Assembly: GCA_014058405.1 (NCBI GenBank)
Contig: CP047423.1
Location: 2,774,501-2,838,500, forward strand
DNA length: 64,000 bases
Reading direction: 5' to 3'
Origin: Candidatus Nitrospira kreftii
GTDB lineage: Bacteria; Nitrospirota; Nitrospiria; Nitrospirales; Nitrospiraceae
The notes under the pieces are model-generated. The model was not told the DNA's origin and ran no database searches. It saw only the letters and a program-made list of their open reading frames with translations. The translations under genes were made by a program, and so were the position numbers. Of the stretch, positions 55,865-64,000 are shown piece by piece (the stretch's first letter is position 1; each line of letters starts with the position of its first letter).

Positions 55865-57316
55865 ATGGCGCTATACCGATCGGATCTCGTCCTGGTCTTG
55901 GCAGAGATTACCCCTGCGTTACGAGGAGGTTGGATTCAGAAGATTCATCAGCCCAGGCCACGCACAATTATCTTTGCTATCCGCTCATTGGGTCAGACCT
56001 ATCGCCTGCTAATCAGCTGCGAACTAGACGTTGCTCGACTCCACCTCACGACCCGACCTCATCAGAATCCTCCTACACCGCCCCCATTCTGTCAGTATCT
56101 CAGAGCTCACTTCCAAGGGGCCAGACTCAACGAAATTCATCAGATCACGAATGACCGGATTGTTGAGCTACAGATGACCGGGAAGGAAGGGCCTCACACA
56201 ATCGTCTGCGAGTTGACTGGCTACAAAGCCGATATGCTGGTGCTCGATACTGAGAGACGCGTGCTCCGCGATTTGGCCAACAAGCAGGATCGTATCGGCC
56301 AGCCCTATGTTCCATCGGTTCGAACTGTAGTTGAAGGTTTCGAAAATAAACCCGCCCGTTTCCCAGGAGTAGCCGGCAGTCCGTTCCCCGTTTCAACGGC
56401 GATCGAGGCATTCTATGAAACTCAAGAAACAGCCGCTGCTGTCGACCATGCCAAAATGGACAGAGTTCGGTCCCTGAGAAAAACCATCAAGAAAGCACAG
56501 CGGTTGATTGAAGCCTGGCGTGGGGATTTGGCCAAGGCACTCGTCTACAAAGACTATTCCCGCTATGGTGAATTGCTCAAAGCCAATTTAGGTGGGATCA
56601 CAAAAGGCCTCGACCGCATCACCGTTACCGATTATTTTGATGAGCACTTTCCTGACGTCACAATTCCGCTCGACCCGACGAAGTCCCCTCACAGCAATAT
56701 GGACGAGTACTTTCGGAAGCAGCGCAAGTACCTGGCTGCCGAGCGAGAACTTCAACCACGGATCCAACGCGCCGAACAAGAGATACGCACACTCCAGCAA
56801 GAACTCCAGGAGATCGCACAAGGGACCTGGACTCCACCGACAACACGTCCTCAGCATGAACCGGCGAAAACCCGTGCTCGAGCAGTAGCAGGAGGGGAGG
56901 TCTCAAAAAGGAGCCATCGACACGGTCCTTTCCGTCGATTCACCTCGAGCGACGGACTCCCGATCTTCGTCGGGCGTAATGCCCGTGAGAACGATGAACT
57001 GACGTTCGGCTTAGCCAAGAGCGACGACCTCTGGCTGCATGCTCGTGGAACGCCCGGCTCTCACGTGGTCGTGAGGCTCGACAAAGGAAGCGATCCCCCA
57101 CCCGAAACTCTATGCGATGCCGCGACCTTGGCACTGCTCTATAGTGATTTGAAGAAGAGTGGGAAAGGCGAGGTCATTTATACACGGCGTAAATGGGTCA
57201 AGAAAGCGAAAGGTCAGGCTCCAGGCGCCGTCATCGTCACCCAGGAGAAATCACTGCACATCAGTCTCGACAAGACCAGGCTTGACGCACTCAAAAACCG
57301 AAGGAACCAGGAGTAA
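55865..57316 (+). CDS. rqcH: NFACT/RqcH-type ribosome quality control protein
   Basis: The 483-residue protein has the NFACT-N start SDLVLVLAEITPALRGGWIQ, a long central coiled coil near residues 200-330 (KMDRVRSLRKTIKKAQRLIE; KQRKYLAAERELQPRIQRAE), a basic linker and the NFACT-R domain FVGRNARENDELTFGLAKSD, DLWLHARGTPGSHVVVRLDK, EVIYTRRKWVKKAKGQAPGA. RqcH binds split 50S-peptidyl-tRNA and directs alanine tailing. The D-x-x-x-H-A-R-x-x-P-G-[SA]-H-V motif is intact. It is shorter than the usual 560-580 residues, mostly in the HhH/coiled-coil middle. The GTG/ATG choice at 55865 has GGGATGC upstream. Confidence 0.9.
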   Translation: MALYRSDLVLVLAEITPALRGGWIQKIHQPRPRTIIFAIRSLGQTYRLLISCELDVARLHLTTRPHQNPPTPPPFCQYLRAHFQGARLNEIHQITNDRIVELQMTGKEGPHTIVCELTGYKADMLVLDTERRVLRDLANKQDRIGQPYVPSVRTVVEGFENKPARFPGVAGSPFPVSTAIEAFYETQETAAAVDHAKMDRVRSLRKTIKKAQRLIEAWRGDLAKALVYKDYSRYGELLKANLGGITKGLDRITVTDYFDEHFPDVTIPLDPTKSPHSNMDEYFRKQRKYLAAERELQPRIQRAEQEIRTLQQELQEIAQGTWTPPTTRPQHEPAKTRARAVAGGEVSKRSHRHGPFRRFTSSDGLPIFVGRNARENDELTFGLAKSDDLWLHARGTPGSHVVVRLDKGSDPPPETLCDAATLALLYSDLKKSGKGEVIYTRRKWVKKAKGQAPGAVIVTQEKSLHISLDKTRLDALKNRRNQE

Positions 57317-57597
57317 AACGGCTCCATCCTCACCACGTCACCTCTCCTCAGTTTCCATGCGGCTGCCCCAACGTCTGCGCACTGTTATTCAACAACTTTC
57401 ATGCAAGAAATATCCCATACCCATTTCCTCTCACGATTTGCATGGACTCGATCGGGAACTTGGTCTCGCATGTGGAGCATGATTTCCCTGATCAAAAATC
57501 GGTCCCTATTTTTTCATTAGTATGATCAGGTACCATTGTCTGAACAACACTAGATTGCCAGTTTTTCGCTTCACCATCGCCAATTGGAGACCGCATC

Positions 57598-58728
57598 GTG
57601 AATTATGTCGCGCTCAAAATGCTGTTCGGTGATCGCGCCAAATATCTCATGCTGCTCTGTGGGTTGACCTTCGCGGTCATGCTGATCGTGCAGCAAGGTT
57701 CTATTTTCTGGGGCCTCATGATGTGGTCCCAAGCCAATATCAGCAATCTGAATGTGCCCATCTGGGTTACGGATCCTGGCATCGCCCAAGTAGACGAAGT
57801 CAAACCCATCGCCAGCACGGCAGTCGACCGCGTCAGAAGCGTCGATGGTGTGGAATGGGCGGTCCCCCTGTACAGAGGTCTATTGCGAGCTCGCCTCGCC
57901 AACGGGGAATACCACCAGATCACCTTAACCGGGCTCGAATCAGCGACGCTGATCGGACGCCCCGCTGAGGTCCTTGAGGGTCGGTTCGAGGACATTTTGC
58001 AGCCCGATGCCGTAGCTCTGGATCAATGGGCCGTCGAACGGATGGGCGGGCCGACAGTCGTCACAGTCGGAACCATCTTTGAGTTGAACGACAAACTCGC
58101 TCGTGTTGTGGCCATTGCAAAGACTCAAAAAAGCTTCACGAATGTCCCTGTCGTCTATACCACCTATGAGCGCGCACTCCGCTATGTTCCGCGCGAGCGC
58201 CGTACGCTTTCGTATGTACTGGCAAAAGCCCGTGACGGAATTCCAGTTGCGGACGTCATCCACCGTATCCGTGCCGAGACCGGTCTTGGCGCATTCACCG
58301 AGGAAGACTTCGGATTCAAGACGATCATGTGGGTCCTCAAAAACACAGGGATCGGCATCAACTTCGGCACGACAATTCTGCTCGGATTCATCGTTGGGAT
58401 GGCCATTGCAGGACAAACTTTCTATCTGTTCACCATCGAAAACCTTCGACAGTTTGGCGCGCTGAAAGCTATGGGGGCATCAACCTTCACTCTGGCACGT
58501 ATGATCCTACTCCAAGCCTTTACGGTGGGTCTCACCGGCTATGGGGTCGGCGTTGGTCTTGCCACAGCATTTGGGTTCTTGACGGCGCGAGGCGGTAACT
58601 TGCCGTTTGCCGAAACCTGGCAATTGCTACTCCTGGTCCTTGTCGCTTTACTCACGATCTGCCTTGTGTCCGCATCAGTCAGCATCCTGAAACTCGTGAG
58701 ACTGGAACCGGCGATCGTCTTTCGGTGA
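57598..58728 (+). CDS. devC: DevC/FtsX-type ABC exporter permease
   Basis: The 376-residue inner-membrane protein starts MNYVALKMLFGDRAKYLMLL (GTG start) with one N-terminal helix, a periplasmic MacB-like domain of about 200 residues (IWVTDPGIAQVDEVKPIAST ...), and three C-terminal helices (GIGINFGTTILLGFIVGMAI; LRQFGALKAMGASTFTLARM; LLLVLVALLTICLVSASVSI). The F-G-x-L-K-A-[ML]-G segment is the FtsX/DevC hallmark. It is the first gene of a four-gene operon with overlapping starts and stops (ATPase, membrane fusion protein, outer-membrane channel), so a trans-envelope exporter is encoded. Confidence 0.88.
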   Translation: MNYVALKMLFGDRAKYLMLLCGLTFAVMLIVQQGSIFWGLMMWSQANISNLNVPIWVTDPGIAQVDEVKPIASTAVDRVRSVDGVEWAVPLYRGLLRARLANGEYHQITLTGLESATLIGRPAEVLEGRFEDILQPDAVALDQWAVERMGGPTVVTVGTIFELNDKLARVVAIAKTQKSFTNVPVVYTTYERALRYVPRERRTLSYVLAKARDGIPVADVIHRIRAETGLGAFTEEDFGFKTIMWVLKNTGIGINFGTTILLGFIVGMAIAGQTFYLFTIENLRQFGALKAMGASTFTLARMILLQAFTVGLTGYGVGVGLATAFGFLTARGGNLPFAETWQLLLLVLVALLTICLVSASVSILKLVRLEPAIVFR

Positions 58729-59453
58729 GGAACATGAACGACGACTCACAACCGGCGGCCGTGCGTGCACGGAGTGTGGTGAAATCATTTGGCAGCGGGG
58801 ATACCCAGGTCACAGTTTTGAAAGGGATCGATCTGGATATTTATCTCGGCGAGTTGTTGTTACTCGTGGGGGAGTCTGGTGGCGGCAAAACCACCCTCCT
58901 CTCCGCCATCGCCGGGATTCTCGACATTGATGACGGCCAGATCGATGTGCTGGGTGTCCCCCTCAGCAACTTACCCTCCAACAAGCGGACCCGCTTTCGA
59001 GGACAAACCATGGGGTTTATCTATCAACAATTCAATTTGCTCCCCGCGCTGACCGCGGCTGAGAACGTCGCCGTCCCACTTCTGATCCAAAAGATCGGAC
59101 GTGCCGAGGCCTTGCGGCGGGCACGAGTCATGCTGAACCGTGTCGGCCTTGGTGATCGTATGGACTTTCTTCCCAAGAATCTCTCCGGTGGTCAGCAACA
59201 GCGCGTCGCGATCGCCCGCGCCCTAGTCAATGAGCCACGCCTGCTCATCTGCGATGAACCGACGGCAGCCTTGGACGGACCAAACGGGCAAAAGATCATG
59301 AAGCTGCTTCGTGAAGTGGGACGCTCACCGGACCGCTGCGTCATCGTGGTCACACATGACAGCCGCATTTTCCACTTCGGCGATCGCATGGCCAATCTCA
59401 CGGATGGACGCATCGTTAACATTGAGCAGATCCCACAGGAAGGAACCGCATGA
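58725..59453 (+). CDS. devA: DevA/LolD-type ABC exporter ATPase
   Basis: The 242-residue cytoplasmic ATPase has GESGGGKTTLL (Walker A) near residue 46, IYQQFNLLPALTAAENVAVP (Q-loop), LSGGQQQRVAIARALVNEPR (signature), LLICDEPTAALDGPNGQKIM (Walker B and D-loop) and VVTHDSR (H-loop). Length and order are typical of the LolD/MacB/DevA subgroup that pairs with FtsX-type permeases. The start GTG overlaps the permease stop; an ATG three codons later is an alternative. Confidence 0.93.
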   Translation: MRNMNDDSQPAAVRARSVVKSFGSGDTQVTVLKGIDLDIYLGELLLLVGESGGGKTTLLSAIAGILDIDDGQIDVLGVPLSNLPSNKRTRFRGQTMGFIYQQFNLLPALTAAENVAVPLLIQKIGRAEALRRARVMLNRVGLGDRMDFLPKNLSGGQQQRVAIARALVNEPRLLICDEPTAALDGPNGQKIMKLLREVGRSPDRCVIVVTHDSRIFHFGDRMANLTDGRIVNIEQIPQEGTA

Positions 59454-60436
59454 TCGTCATGAAACGAATGAGCGTCTGGCTGGCGCTGGCAGGCGTGGGG
59501 TTCGCAGCATGGGTGCTCATGGGTGCAAACCAGAAGGACCCGATGCCTCAGCCGATCTCAGAACCGCCCAGGTCGCCCTACCAGCATACCGTCGCGGCCT
59601 CCGGCATTATCGAAGCCGTGAATGAGAATGTCCGCATTGCTCCCCCGATCGCCGGGTTGATTGCCAAGATGTTTGTAAAAGTCGGCGACCAGGTCACAGA
59701 ACGGGATCCGCTATTCCAGTTGGATGATCGAGAACTGCGCGCACAGCTCCTAACTCGTGAAGCCGCCATTCCTCCACTTCAAGCACAGGTCGAAGAGCAG
59801 AAATATAAAGTCGGTGATCTCAAAACCCAGTTGCAGCGTCTCCAATCGGTGCACGATGAACGAGCCGTGAGCGAGGATGATCTCAAGCGCACCTGGTACG
59901 CGCTTGAGATGGCCAAGCGAGGCGCCCAGCGTATTCACGCCACCCTCAAGCAAGCCATGGCTCAACGTGATGAAGTCAGGATGCTGCTGGATCGACTGAC
60001 GGTCCGTGCTCCACGACGAGGGACGATATTACAAGTGAATATTCGAGCTGGAGAATATGCCACGTTAGGATCGACTGAACCGTTGATGTTGTTGGGCGAG
60101 ACTGAACAGCTGCAAATCCGTGCCGACATCGACGAAGTCAATGCCCCGCTCGTCGTTCCACAAGCTGGGGGGACGGCCTCTATCAAATCGCTGGCCGACC
60201 AGGCATTTCCTCTCGCCTTCGTGCGGATTGAGCCCTATGTGATCCCTAAAAAATCACTCACGGGTGAGAACGCTGAACGAGTCGACACCAGGGTGCTGCA
60301 AGTCATCTATCGATTCGAACGGCCTCCCTTCCCAGTCTATGCCGGACAACAGGTCGACGTATTCATTGAACGACATCCCCCACACTCATCCAGGACACAA
60401 CCGTCTCCCGTCGGCTCCACGGAGCAGCCATCGTGA
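59450..60436 (+). CDS. devB: DevB/HlyD-type periplasmic adaptor
   Basis: The 328-residue protein has an N-terminal helix (WLALAGVGFAAWVLMGANQ), the lipoyl half-motif AASGIIEAVNENVRIAPPIA and GLIAKMFVKVGDQVTERDPL, a coiled-coil hairpin near residues 95-180 (LQAQVEEQKYKVGDLKTQLQ; AQRIHATLKQAMAQRDEVRM), then the second lipoyl half (LTVRAPRRGTILQVNIRAGE) and a beta-barrel. It joins the inner-membrane ABC pump to the outer-membrane channel encoded next. Its ATG overlaps the ATPase stop. Confidence 0.9.
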   Translation: MIVMKRMSVWLALAGVGFAAWVLMGANQKDPMPQPISEPPRSPYQHTVAASGIIEAVNENVRIAPPIAGLIAKMFVKVGDQVTERDPLFQLDDRELRAQLLTREAAIPPLQAQVEEQKYKVGDLKTQLQRLQSVHDERAVSEDDLKRTWYALEMAKRGAQRIHATLKQAMAQRDEVRMLLDRLTVRAPRRGTILQVNIRAGEYATLGSTEPLMLLGETEQLQIRADIDEVNAPLVVPQAGGTASIKSLADQAFPLAFVRIEPYVIPKKSLTGENAERVDTRVLQVIYRFERPPFPVYAGQQVDVFIERHPPHSSRTQPSPVGSTEQPS

Positions 60437-61908
60437 GCCGCACGATGACTACCTTGAGAGCTATCATTGCAGCGTTCACCTTCTCTGCCTGTGTGCAAGG
60501 GACCGATTACCAGCGCCCCAAGACCGACGCGCTCGACAGCTGGTCCCAAGTCGCTCCCATTCCGGCCACGGTCTCGACCTCTCATCAGCCAGAAGCCACC
60601 TGGTGGAAGACCTTTCAGAATGATGAACTTTCGGAGGTGATCGAACGGGCTTTACAATACAATCACGACGTGAAACGAGCGGTCGTTCGAATTCTAGAGG
60701 GCCGCGCCTCTGTGATGTCTGCCACCGCCGGCCTCTTTCCGCAGATGAACCTCTCCAGCTCCTACACCAACATCGCGGTATCCGAGAACACCTTGGCCGG
60801 GTTGGGATTAGCAACTGGCCAGAGACCAGGTCCCACGATATTTGCGACGCCGGGAACCACGTTCGACCTCTGGAACGGTGCGATGGACCTACGCTGGGAA
60901 ATTGACCTCTGGGGCCGCATCAGACGAGGCCGCGAGGCAGCGCAGGCGGAGACCAAAGCCATCGAAGAAGACGCCCGCGCCGTTGCCCTGTCACTCATTA
61001 GTGATGTGGGACAATCTTATTTTCGTATTAGAGAGCTGGATGAGCAGCTTGATATCGCCTCGCGTACGCTTGCCGTCCGCCAAGAATCCCTTGAGATCAT
61101 CCAGAAGCGCGCCGTAGTCGGATTAGCCTCAGAATTGGACGTCAAACGGATAGAGGTACTCGTCGCGGAAGCAGCAGGTCTGATTCCGGACCTGACAAGG
61201 TTACGAGCCATCGAATCCCATCGACTTGAGGTCTTAACCGGTATGACACCTGGATCGCTTGCCCTCGTCCGCAAACCTCTTCGTGCCGTCATTGCACAGC
61301 CGGATATTCCCGTAGGACTTCCCTCTCAGCTTCTGGAACGGCGTCCTGATATTCTCCAAGCAGAAGCGACGCTCGTGGCGTCCAATGCCCGTATCGGACA
61401 AGCGCGCGCCTATTTCTTCCCGACTCTTTTGATTACAGGACAAGGGGGGCTTCAGAGCGCAGACTTCGCCAAGTGGTTTTCGGGAAACAGCTTGAACTAT
61501 AGTATCGGCCCATCGATCACCTTGCCCATCTTTCAAGGGGGGACCAATCTGGCTCGCCTCGATCAGGCCGAATCCCAGTACCAACAGTTGTTGGAAGGCT
61601 ATCGACAGACCATCTTGCAGGCTTTTAGAGAAGTTGCCGATTTGCTGGTTTCCGTACACGCACGGGGCGAGCAGCTCACCCATCAACGCGCGCAGCTCAC
61701 CGCGGCACAGGAAGCCGTGCGACTAGCTCAGGTCCGTTACCGCAACGGGATGGTGAACTACTTGGATGTATTGGATGCACAACGGACAGTATTGTCCGCC
61801 GAGACCCAGCTAGTCCTCACCGAACGGGCTCGCCTCACAGAGATGGTCAGCCTGTTCAAAGCGCTGGGTGGAGGATGGGAACCATCCCAATCTGGTCCTC
61901 CGACCTAA
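60433..61908 (+). CDS. NodT-type outer-membrane efflux lipoprotein (TolC family)
   Basis: The 491-residue protein has a lipobox-like AFTFSACVQG near residue 18, so the mature protein may be lipidated. It then has two TolC-type repeats: WWKTFQNDELSEVIERALQY and VASNARIGQARAYFFPTLLI, with NGMVNYLDVLDAQRTVLSAE near the end of the second. RRPDILQAEA is the NodT/OprM signature. GTG at 60433 overlaps the adaptor stop. The operon permease-ATPase-adaptor-channel thus encodes a complete tripartite exporter; the substrate cannot be told from sequence. Confidence 0.92.
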   Translation: MSRTMTTLRAIIAAFTFSACVQGTDYQRPKTDALDSWSQVAPIPATVSTSHQPEATWWKTFQNDELSEVIERALQYNHDVKRAVVRILEGRASVMSATAGLFPQMNLSSSYTNIAVSENTLAGLGLATGQRPGPTIFATPGTTFDLWNGAMDLRWEIDLWGRIRRGREAAQAETKAIEEDARAVALSLISDVGQSYFRIRELDEQLDIASRTLAVRQESLEIIQKRAVVGLASELDVKRIEVLVAEAAGLIPDLTRLRAIESHRLEVLTGMTPGSLALVRKPLRAVIAQPDIPVGLPSQLLERRPDILQAEATLVASNARIGQARAYFFPTLLITGQGGLQSADFAKWFSGNSLNYSIGPSITLPIFQGGTNLARLDQAESQYQQLLEGYRQTILQAFREVADLLVSVHARGEQLTHQRAQLTAAQEAVRLAQVRYRNGMVNYLDVLDAQRTVLSAETQLVLTERARLTEMVSLFKALGGGWEPSQSGPPT

Positions 61909-61994
61909 ACTCACGAGGCATCACGCGAAAAATTGTGGTTTTGCTCGCCATGCCTCCAGTTCGGCACTATGATGGCAGCTGGGAGGTTTCAGAT

Positions 61995-62501
61995 ATGGAG
62001 GAGCATCAGGCAAGTCGATCATCAGAGGTGTCGTCGACCATCTTAGTTGTAGACGATGAAGTCTCTATCATCAAACTCTGCAAAGCTCTCCTTGAAGACG
62101 CTGGATTTACCGTGCTTGAAGCCGACGGCAGCTCGGAGGCGCTCAAGATCTGCACTCACCACGAAGGCCCGATTGATCTCCTCCTCACAGACCTGGTCTT
62201 ACCCCCGCCGGGCTTTCAACTTGCCTCCACCTTAAATCAATTTCCGCACGTCAACGGTCATGAGCTGGCTGTTCGCGCAACCATGATCCGGAAGGGCCTC
62301 CGAATTATTCTGATGTCGGGGAATCCGGATAAGGAACTGACCAGTCATGGAATCAAACGAGGGACACTTCCATTTTTGGCCAAGCCGTTCGAGCGTGACC
62401 GACTAATCGCCCTCGTTCACAACGTACTTGCGCAGCCGGGAACGACTCTTGGAGTTGAGGACCGACCACGCGCAGCCAACGATACCGACTGGTTCGGTTG
62501 A
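61995..62501 (+). CDS. Stand-alone response-regulator receiver protein
   Basis: The 168-residue protein MEEHQASRSSEVSSTILVVD has an acidic pocket D-D-E after the first strand (LVVDDEVSIIKLCKALLEDA), phospho-acceptor Asp in LLLTDLVL near residue 76, a PPPGF loop with an insert of about 20 residues (QLASTLNQFPHVNGHELA), the Thr/Ser position at MSGNPDK and the Lys in FLAKPF. There is no output domain. GGGAGGTTTCAG precedes the ATG at 61995; the frame extends back into the efflux gene, but without features. It may be controlled by a distant hybrid kinase. Confidence 0.85.
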   Translation: MEEHQASRSSEVSSTILVVDDEVSIIKLCKALLEDAGFTVLEADGSSEALKICTHHEGPIDLLLTDLVLPPPGFQLASTLNQFPHVNGHELAVRATMIRKGLRIILMSGNPDKELTSHGIKRGTLPFLAKPFERDRLIALVHNVLAQPGTTLGVEDRPRAANDTDWFG

Positions 62502-62579
62502 GCCCGGTAGGATAGGATAAGATTGAAGCTAAGGTTTAATATTGAATTCTGTAAACCTTGACCTCCAACCTCGCCCGTT

Positions 62580-63272
62580 TTAGGAATGCTCCGTCATGAA
62601 CCATCCGGCAATCGACAGCCGTCGATGCTGACCAGCCGTGGCGTCTACGCGGCAGACCCGATGAAACCGGGGGACAGTAAACATGACCAAGGCCCCAGGG
62701 AGAGGTTCGATACAGTATGTCGGCATCAGATTAATAGGCCCCTTGTCACGATCAGTTCGCTGCTCATAAATGATCAATTCCCCGCCCCAATCAGGCTGCC
62801 ACTCCTCATGAAAGTAAGTGACGACAGCAATCCGGCGCTTTGGAGCTCGACGACCTTCGACAAGCCGACCCTGATCCGTGTCGTCATGTGTCAACAGACA
62901 GTCGCCGGCCGAATAGGAATAGTAATTGAACCCCACATGGCGCCCGATGATATTGGGAAAAGACTCGATGTACTCTCGAATGCAGGGAAGCTGCAACCTC
63001 GAGAGAAAATGCTCGGCCTCTGCTGATCCGATTTCAGCCTTTGCCCAATTCCCTGAGTTGGGAAAATCTTCTCGAACGTTCTTGAGATCGGAGAGACTCT
63101 TCCAGGCAACCTGGTTCATCCCTGTGCGAAAGAACTGGCGCTCTTCAGCAGACCAAAAGTTTTGCACCACGAGCACCGGCTTGCTCTGGAGTGAAACTGA
63201 AGACAGATCTCCAGGTTCTATGGTTGAGTCCTCAAGACGCATATTTGACCGCCATCGCGCGACAGGAGTCAT
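62580..63272 (-). CDS. 2-oxoglutarate/Fe(II)-dependent oxygenase, prolyl-hydroxylase-like
   Basis: The 230-residue protein has a jelly-roll oxygenase core: GFNYYSYSAGDCLLTHDDTD supplies H-x-D iron ligands, VTYFHEEWQPDWGGELIIYE is the conserved strand before GGEL-type region, and TVPRFHRVCRVDATAGQHRR supplies the distal His and the 2OG-binding Arg (RRLSIAGWF). Such enzymes hydroxylate protein or small-molecule substrates. The start could be the first ATG at 63272 or MRLEDST ten codons later. It is next to the RRM gene, separated by a strong terminator. Confidence 0.82.
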   Translation of the reverse strand: MTPVARWRSNMRLEDSTIEPGDLSSVSLQSKPVLVVQNFWSAEERQFFRTGMNQVAWKSLSDLKNVREDFPNSGNWAKAEIGSAEAEHFLSRLQLPCIREYIESFPNIIGRHVGFNYYSYSAGDCLLTHDDTDQGRLVEGRRAPKRRIAVVTYFHEEWQPDWGGELIIYEQRTDRDKGPINLMPTYCIEPLPGALVMFTVPRFHRVCRVDATAGQHRRLSIAGWFMTEHS

Positions 63273-63294
63273 TATGACTCCCTATCCAGAGCAC

Positions 63295-63330
63295 AAAAAA
63301 GAGGGGGTACCACTTGGGTGGCACCCCCTC
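63295..63330 (-). terminator. Rho-independent terminator after the RRM gene
   Basis: On the minus strand the RNA would form GAGGGGGTGCCAC, loop CCAA, GTGGTACCCCCTC (one G-U pair, 13 base pairs), followed directly by six U residues. It lies 28 bases after the stop of the RRM gene (63359) and just before the start of the oxygenase gene (63272), so it separates the two minus-strand genes. Confidence 0.9.
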
Positions 63331-63358
63331 CATTCATTTTACGCATGCAACTGGTCAA

Positions 63359-63700
63359 CTACCAGCGGTCGCGCTTGCCACCACCTCCGCTGCGACCACC
63401 ACCGCCGCCGCCGAATCCACCACGACCTCCACCGCCACCACCCGTACGCGGTTCCTGTGGCCGTGCTTCATTAACTGTAAGAGTCCGGCCACCCATCTCC
63501 GAACCGTTGAGGGCCGTAATTGCAGCTTGAGCTTCAGCATCGGAGGACATTTCCACAAAGCCGAATCCTCGAGATTGGCCGGTGAATTTATCCGTAATGA
63601 TTCGCGCCGAGGCCACTGCGCCATGGGCCGCGAATAAGTCACTCAATTGCTGCTCGGTCGCCGAATACGGCAACCCACCGACATAGATCTTCGAACCCAT
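63359..63700 (-). CDS. RRM RNA-binding protein with glycine-rich tail
   Basis: The 113-residue protein MGSKIYVGGLPYSATEQQLS has RNP2 (KIYVGGLP) and RNP1 (SRGFGFVEM near residue 45), the full RRM of about 80 residues, then RPQEPRTGGGGGGRGGFGGG and a basic end. This is the Rbp-type layout of cyanobacteria and other bacteria, where it accumulates in cold and binds RNA. AAAGGAGGAACC fixes the ATG at 63700, with a strong terminator after the gene. It differs from the RRM at 5982-6245 by having the glycine-rich tail. It is preceded by a 220-base leader in which no coding is seen, typical of cold-shock genes. Confidence 0.9.
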   Translation of the reverse strand: MGSKIYVGGLPYSATEQQLSDLFAAHGAVASARIITDKFTGQSRGFGFVEMSSDAEAQAAITALNGSEMGGRTLTVNEARPQEPRTGGGGGGRGGFGGGGGGRSGGGGKRDRW

Positions 63701-63926
63701 CGGGGTTCCTCCTTTAAGATAATGACATTGTCTTGAGCACGAGGAACGGGGAAGGAGCGGGCCGAAGACGCGATCGCTGCAGCGACTTAGGTCTGACTTC
63801 CGACAAAATTCCCGGACAAGGCAACATCGACATTGTGGGCCTCCTCTGATAGACACTCTGTACCGCAGAGGCCCCGCGCGATATGAGTCAAGGCTAGAGT
63901 AGCACAGGGGTTTGGGGATTACAACC

Positions 63927-64000
63927 TTACTCCCCCACTCGAACCAGCAATCCTTGGTCTTTGCAGTATGCGATCGTCCGGTAAAACCATGCAACAACGC
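63927..64000 (-). CDS. C-terminal end of an unidentified protein (partial)
   Basis: The minus-strand frame entering from the right edge ends with TAA at 63927 and reads VVAWFYRTIAYCKDQGLLVR and then VGE. It is too short to identify. The sequence is credible protein (amphipathic helix YRTIAYCKDQG then a strand), and its 3' end is next to the RRM leader. Confidence 0.35.
   Translation of the reverse strand, partial: VVAWFYRTIAYCKDQGLLVRVGE

Noticed and set aside
1..64000. tRNA, rRNA, CRISPR array or insertion sequence
   Set aside because: No cloverleaf-type T-loop sequence, no rRNA-like stretch, no regularly spaced short repeats and no transposase motif were found.

Overview
The window looks like a chromosomal segment of a Gram-negative, free-living bacterium of mid-to-high GC. 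The gene mix fits Nitrospirota (Nitrospira-like) best: a GAF-type pilus ATPase with PilZ proteins, a giant cyclic-glucan synthase, a flotillin/NfeD pair, cytochrome bd, and many tiny stress-type membrane proteins (DUF3309, YtxH, CsbD, DUF1328, BCAM0308). This assignment is inferred from family resemblance, not from a marker gene. I saw no rRNA, tRNA, CRISPR array or transposase.

Layout. 0-6.3 kb: the end of a probable prolyl-tRNA synthetase, a GAF-PilB/GspE ATPase, two PilZ proteins behind a start-codon hairpin, a DEAD-box helicase, and a small cluster ending in an RRM protein. 6.3-15.6 kb: small exported proteins, NhaA, BrkB-type and AI-2E-type membrane proteins, a cupredoxin, an HPF-like ribosome factor and a baeRF protein. 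Decayed fragments of gluconokinase, site-2 protease and alcohol dehydrogenase lie among them. 15.7-21 kb: cydAB and an nfeD-floA operon. 21-27 kb: tiny and broken stress genes, an acetolactate-synthase-like enzyme and a duplicated-domain exported protein. 27.7-36.5 kb: one reading frame of about 2,930 residues for cyclic beta-1,2-glucan synthase. 36.6-46.1 kb: almost entirely minus-strand small stress or envelope genes (MlaC-like, ComEA-like HhH, DUF3309, YtxH, zinc ribbons, ferritin-like, Crp/Fnr, DUF1328, an orphan NuoI) plus one plus-strand XRE-type regulator. 46.5-64 kb: KimA-like K+ transporter, PKD protein, MazEF-like module, FtsH, an HExxH peptide-hydroxylase-like protein, an RqcH/NFACT protein, a complete DevCAB-TolC-type export operon, a receiver protein, a 2OG-Fe(II) oxygenase and a second RRM protein.

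The genes point to envelope homeostasis and stress tolerance: ion balance (NhaA, KimA), membrane microdomains (FloA/NfeD), osmoregulated glucan (NdvB), membrane proteolysis (FtsH), ribosome rescue or hibernation (RqcH, HPF, baeRF), and many small inner-membrane or exported proteins.

The most interesting unexplained signals are three. First, an 86-base upstream element occurs in several diverged copies near minus-strand small stress genes, and is accompanied three times by an ATTAAC-N8-GTTAAT palindrome, one copy of which sits on the promoter of the XRE regulator. Second, two loci show the pattern gene - inserted cargo - decayed second copy of that gene's 3' end (PKD protein with MazEF-like cargo; HExxH protein with DUF2059-like cargo). 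Third, two otherwise intact small genes carry an in-frame amber codon, one of them at a conserved tryptophan position.
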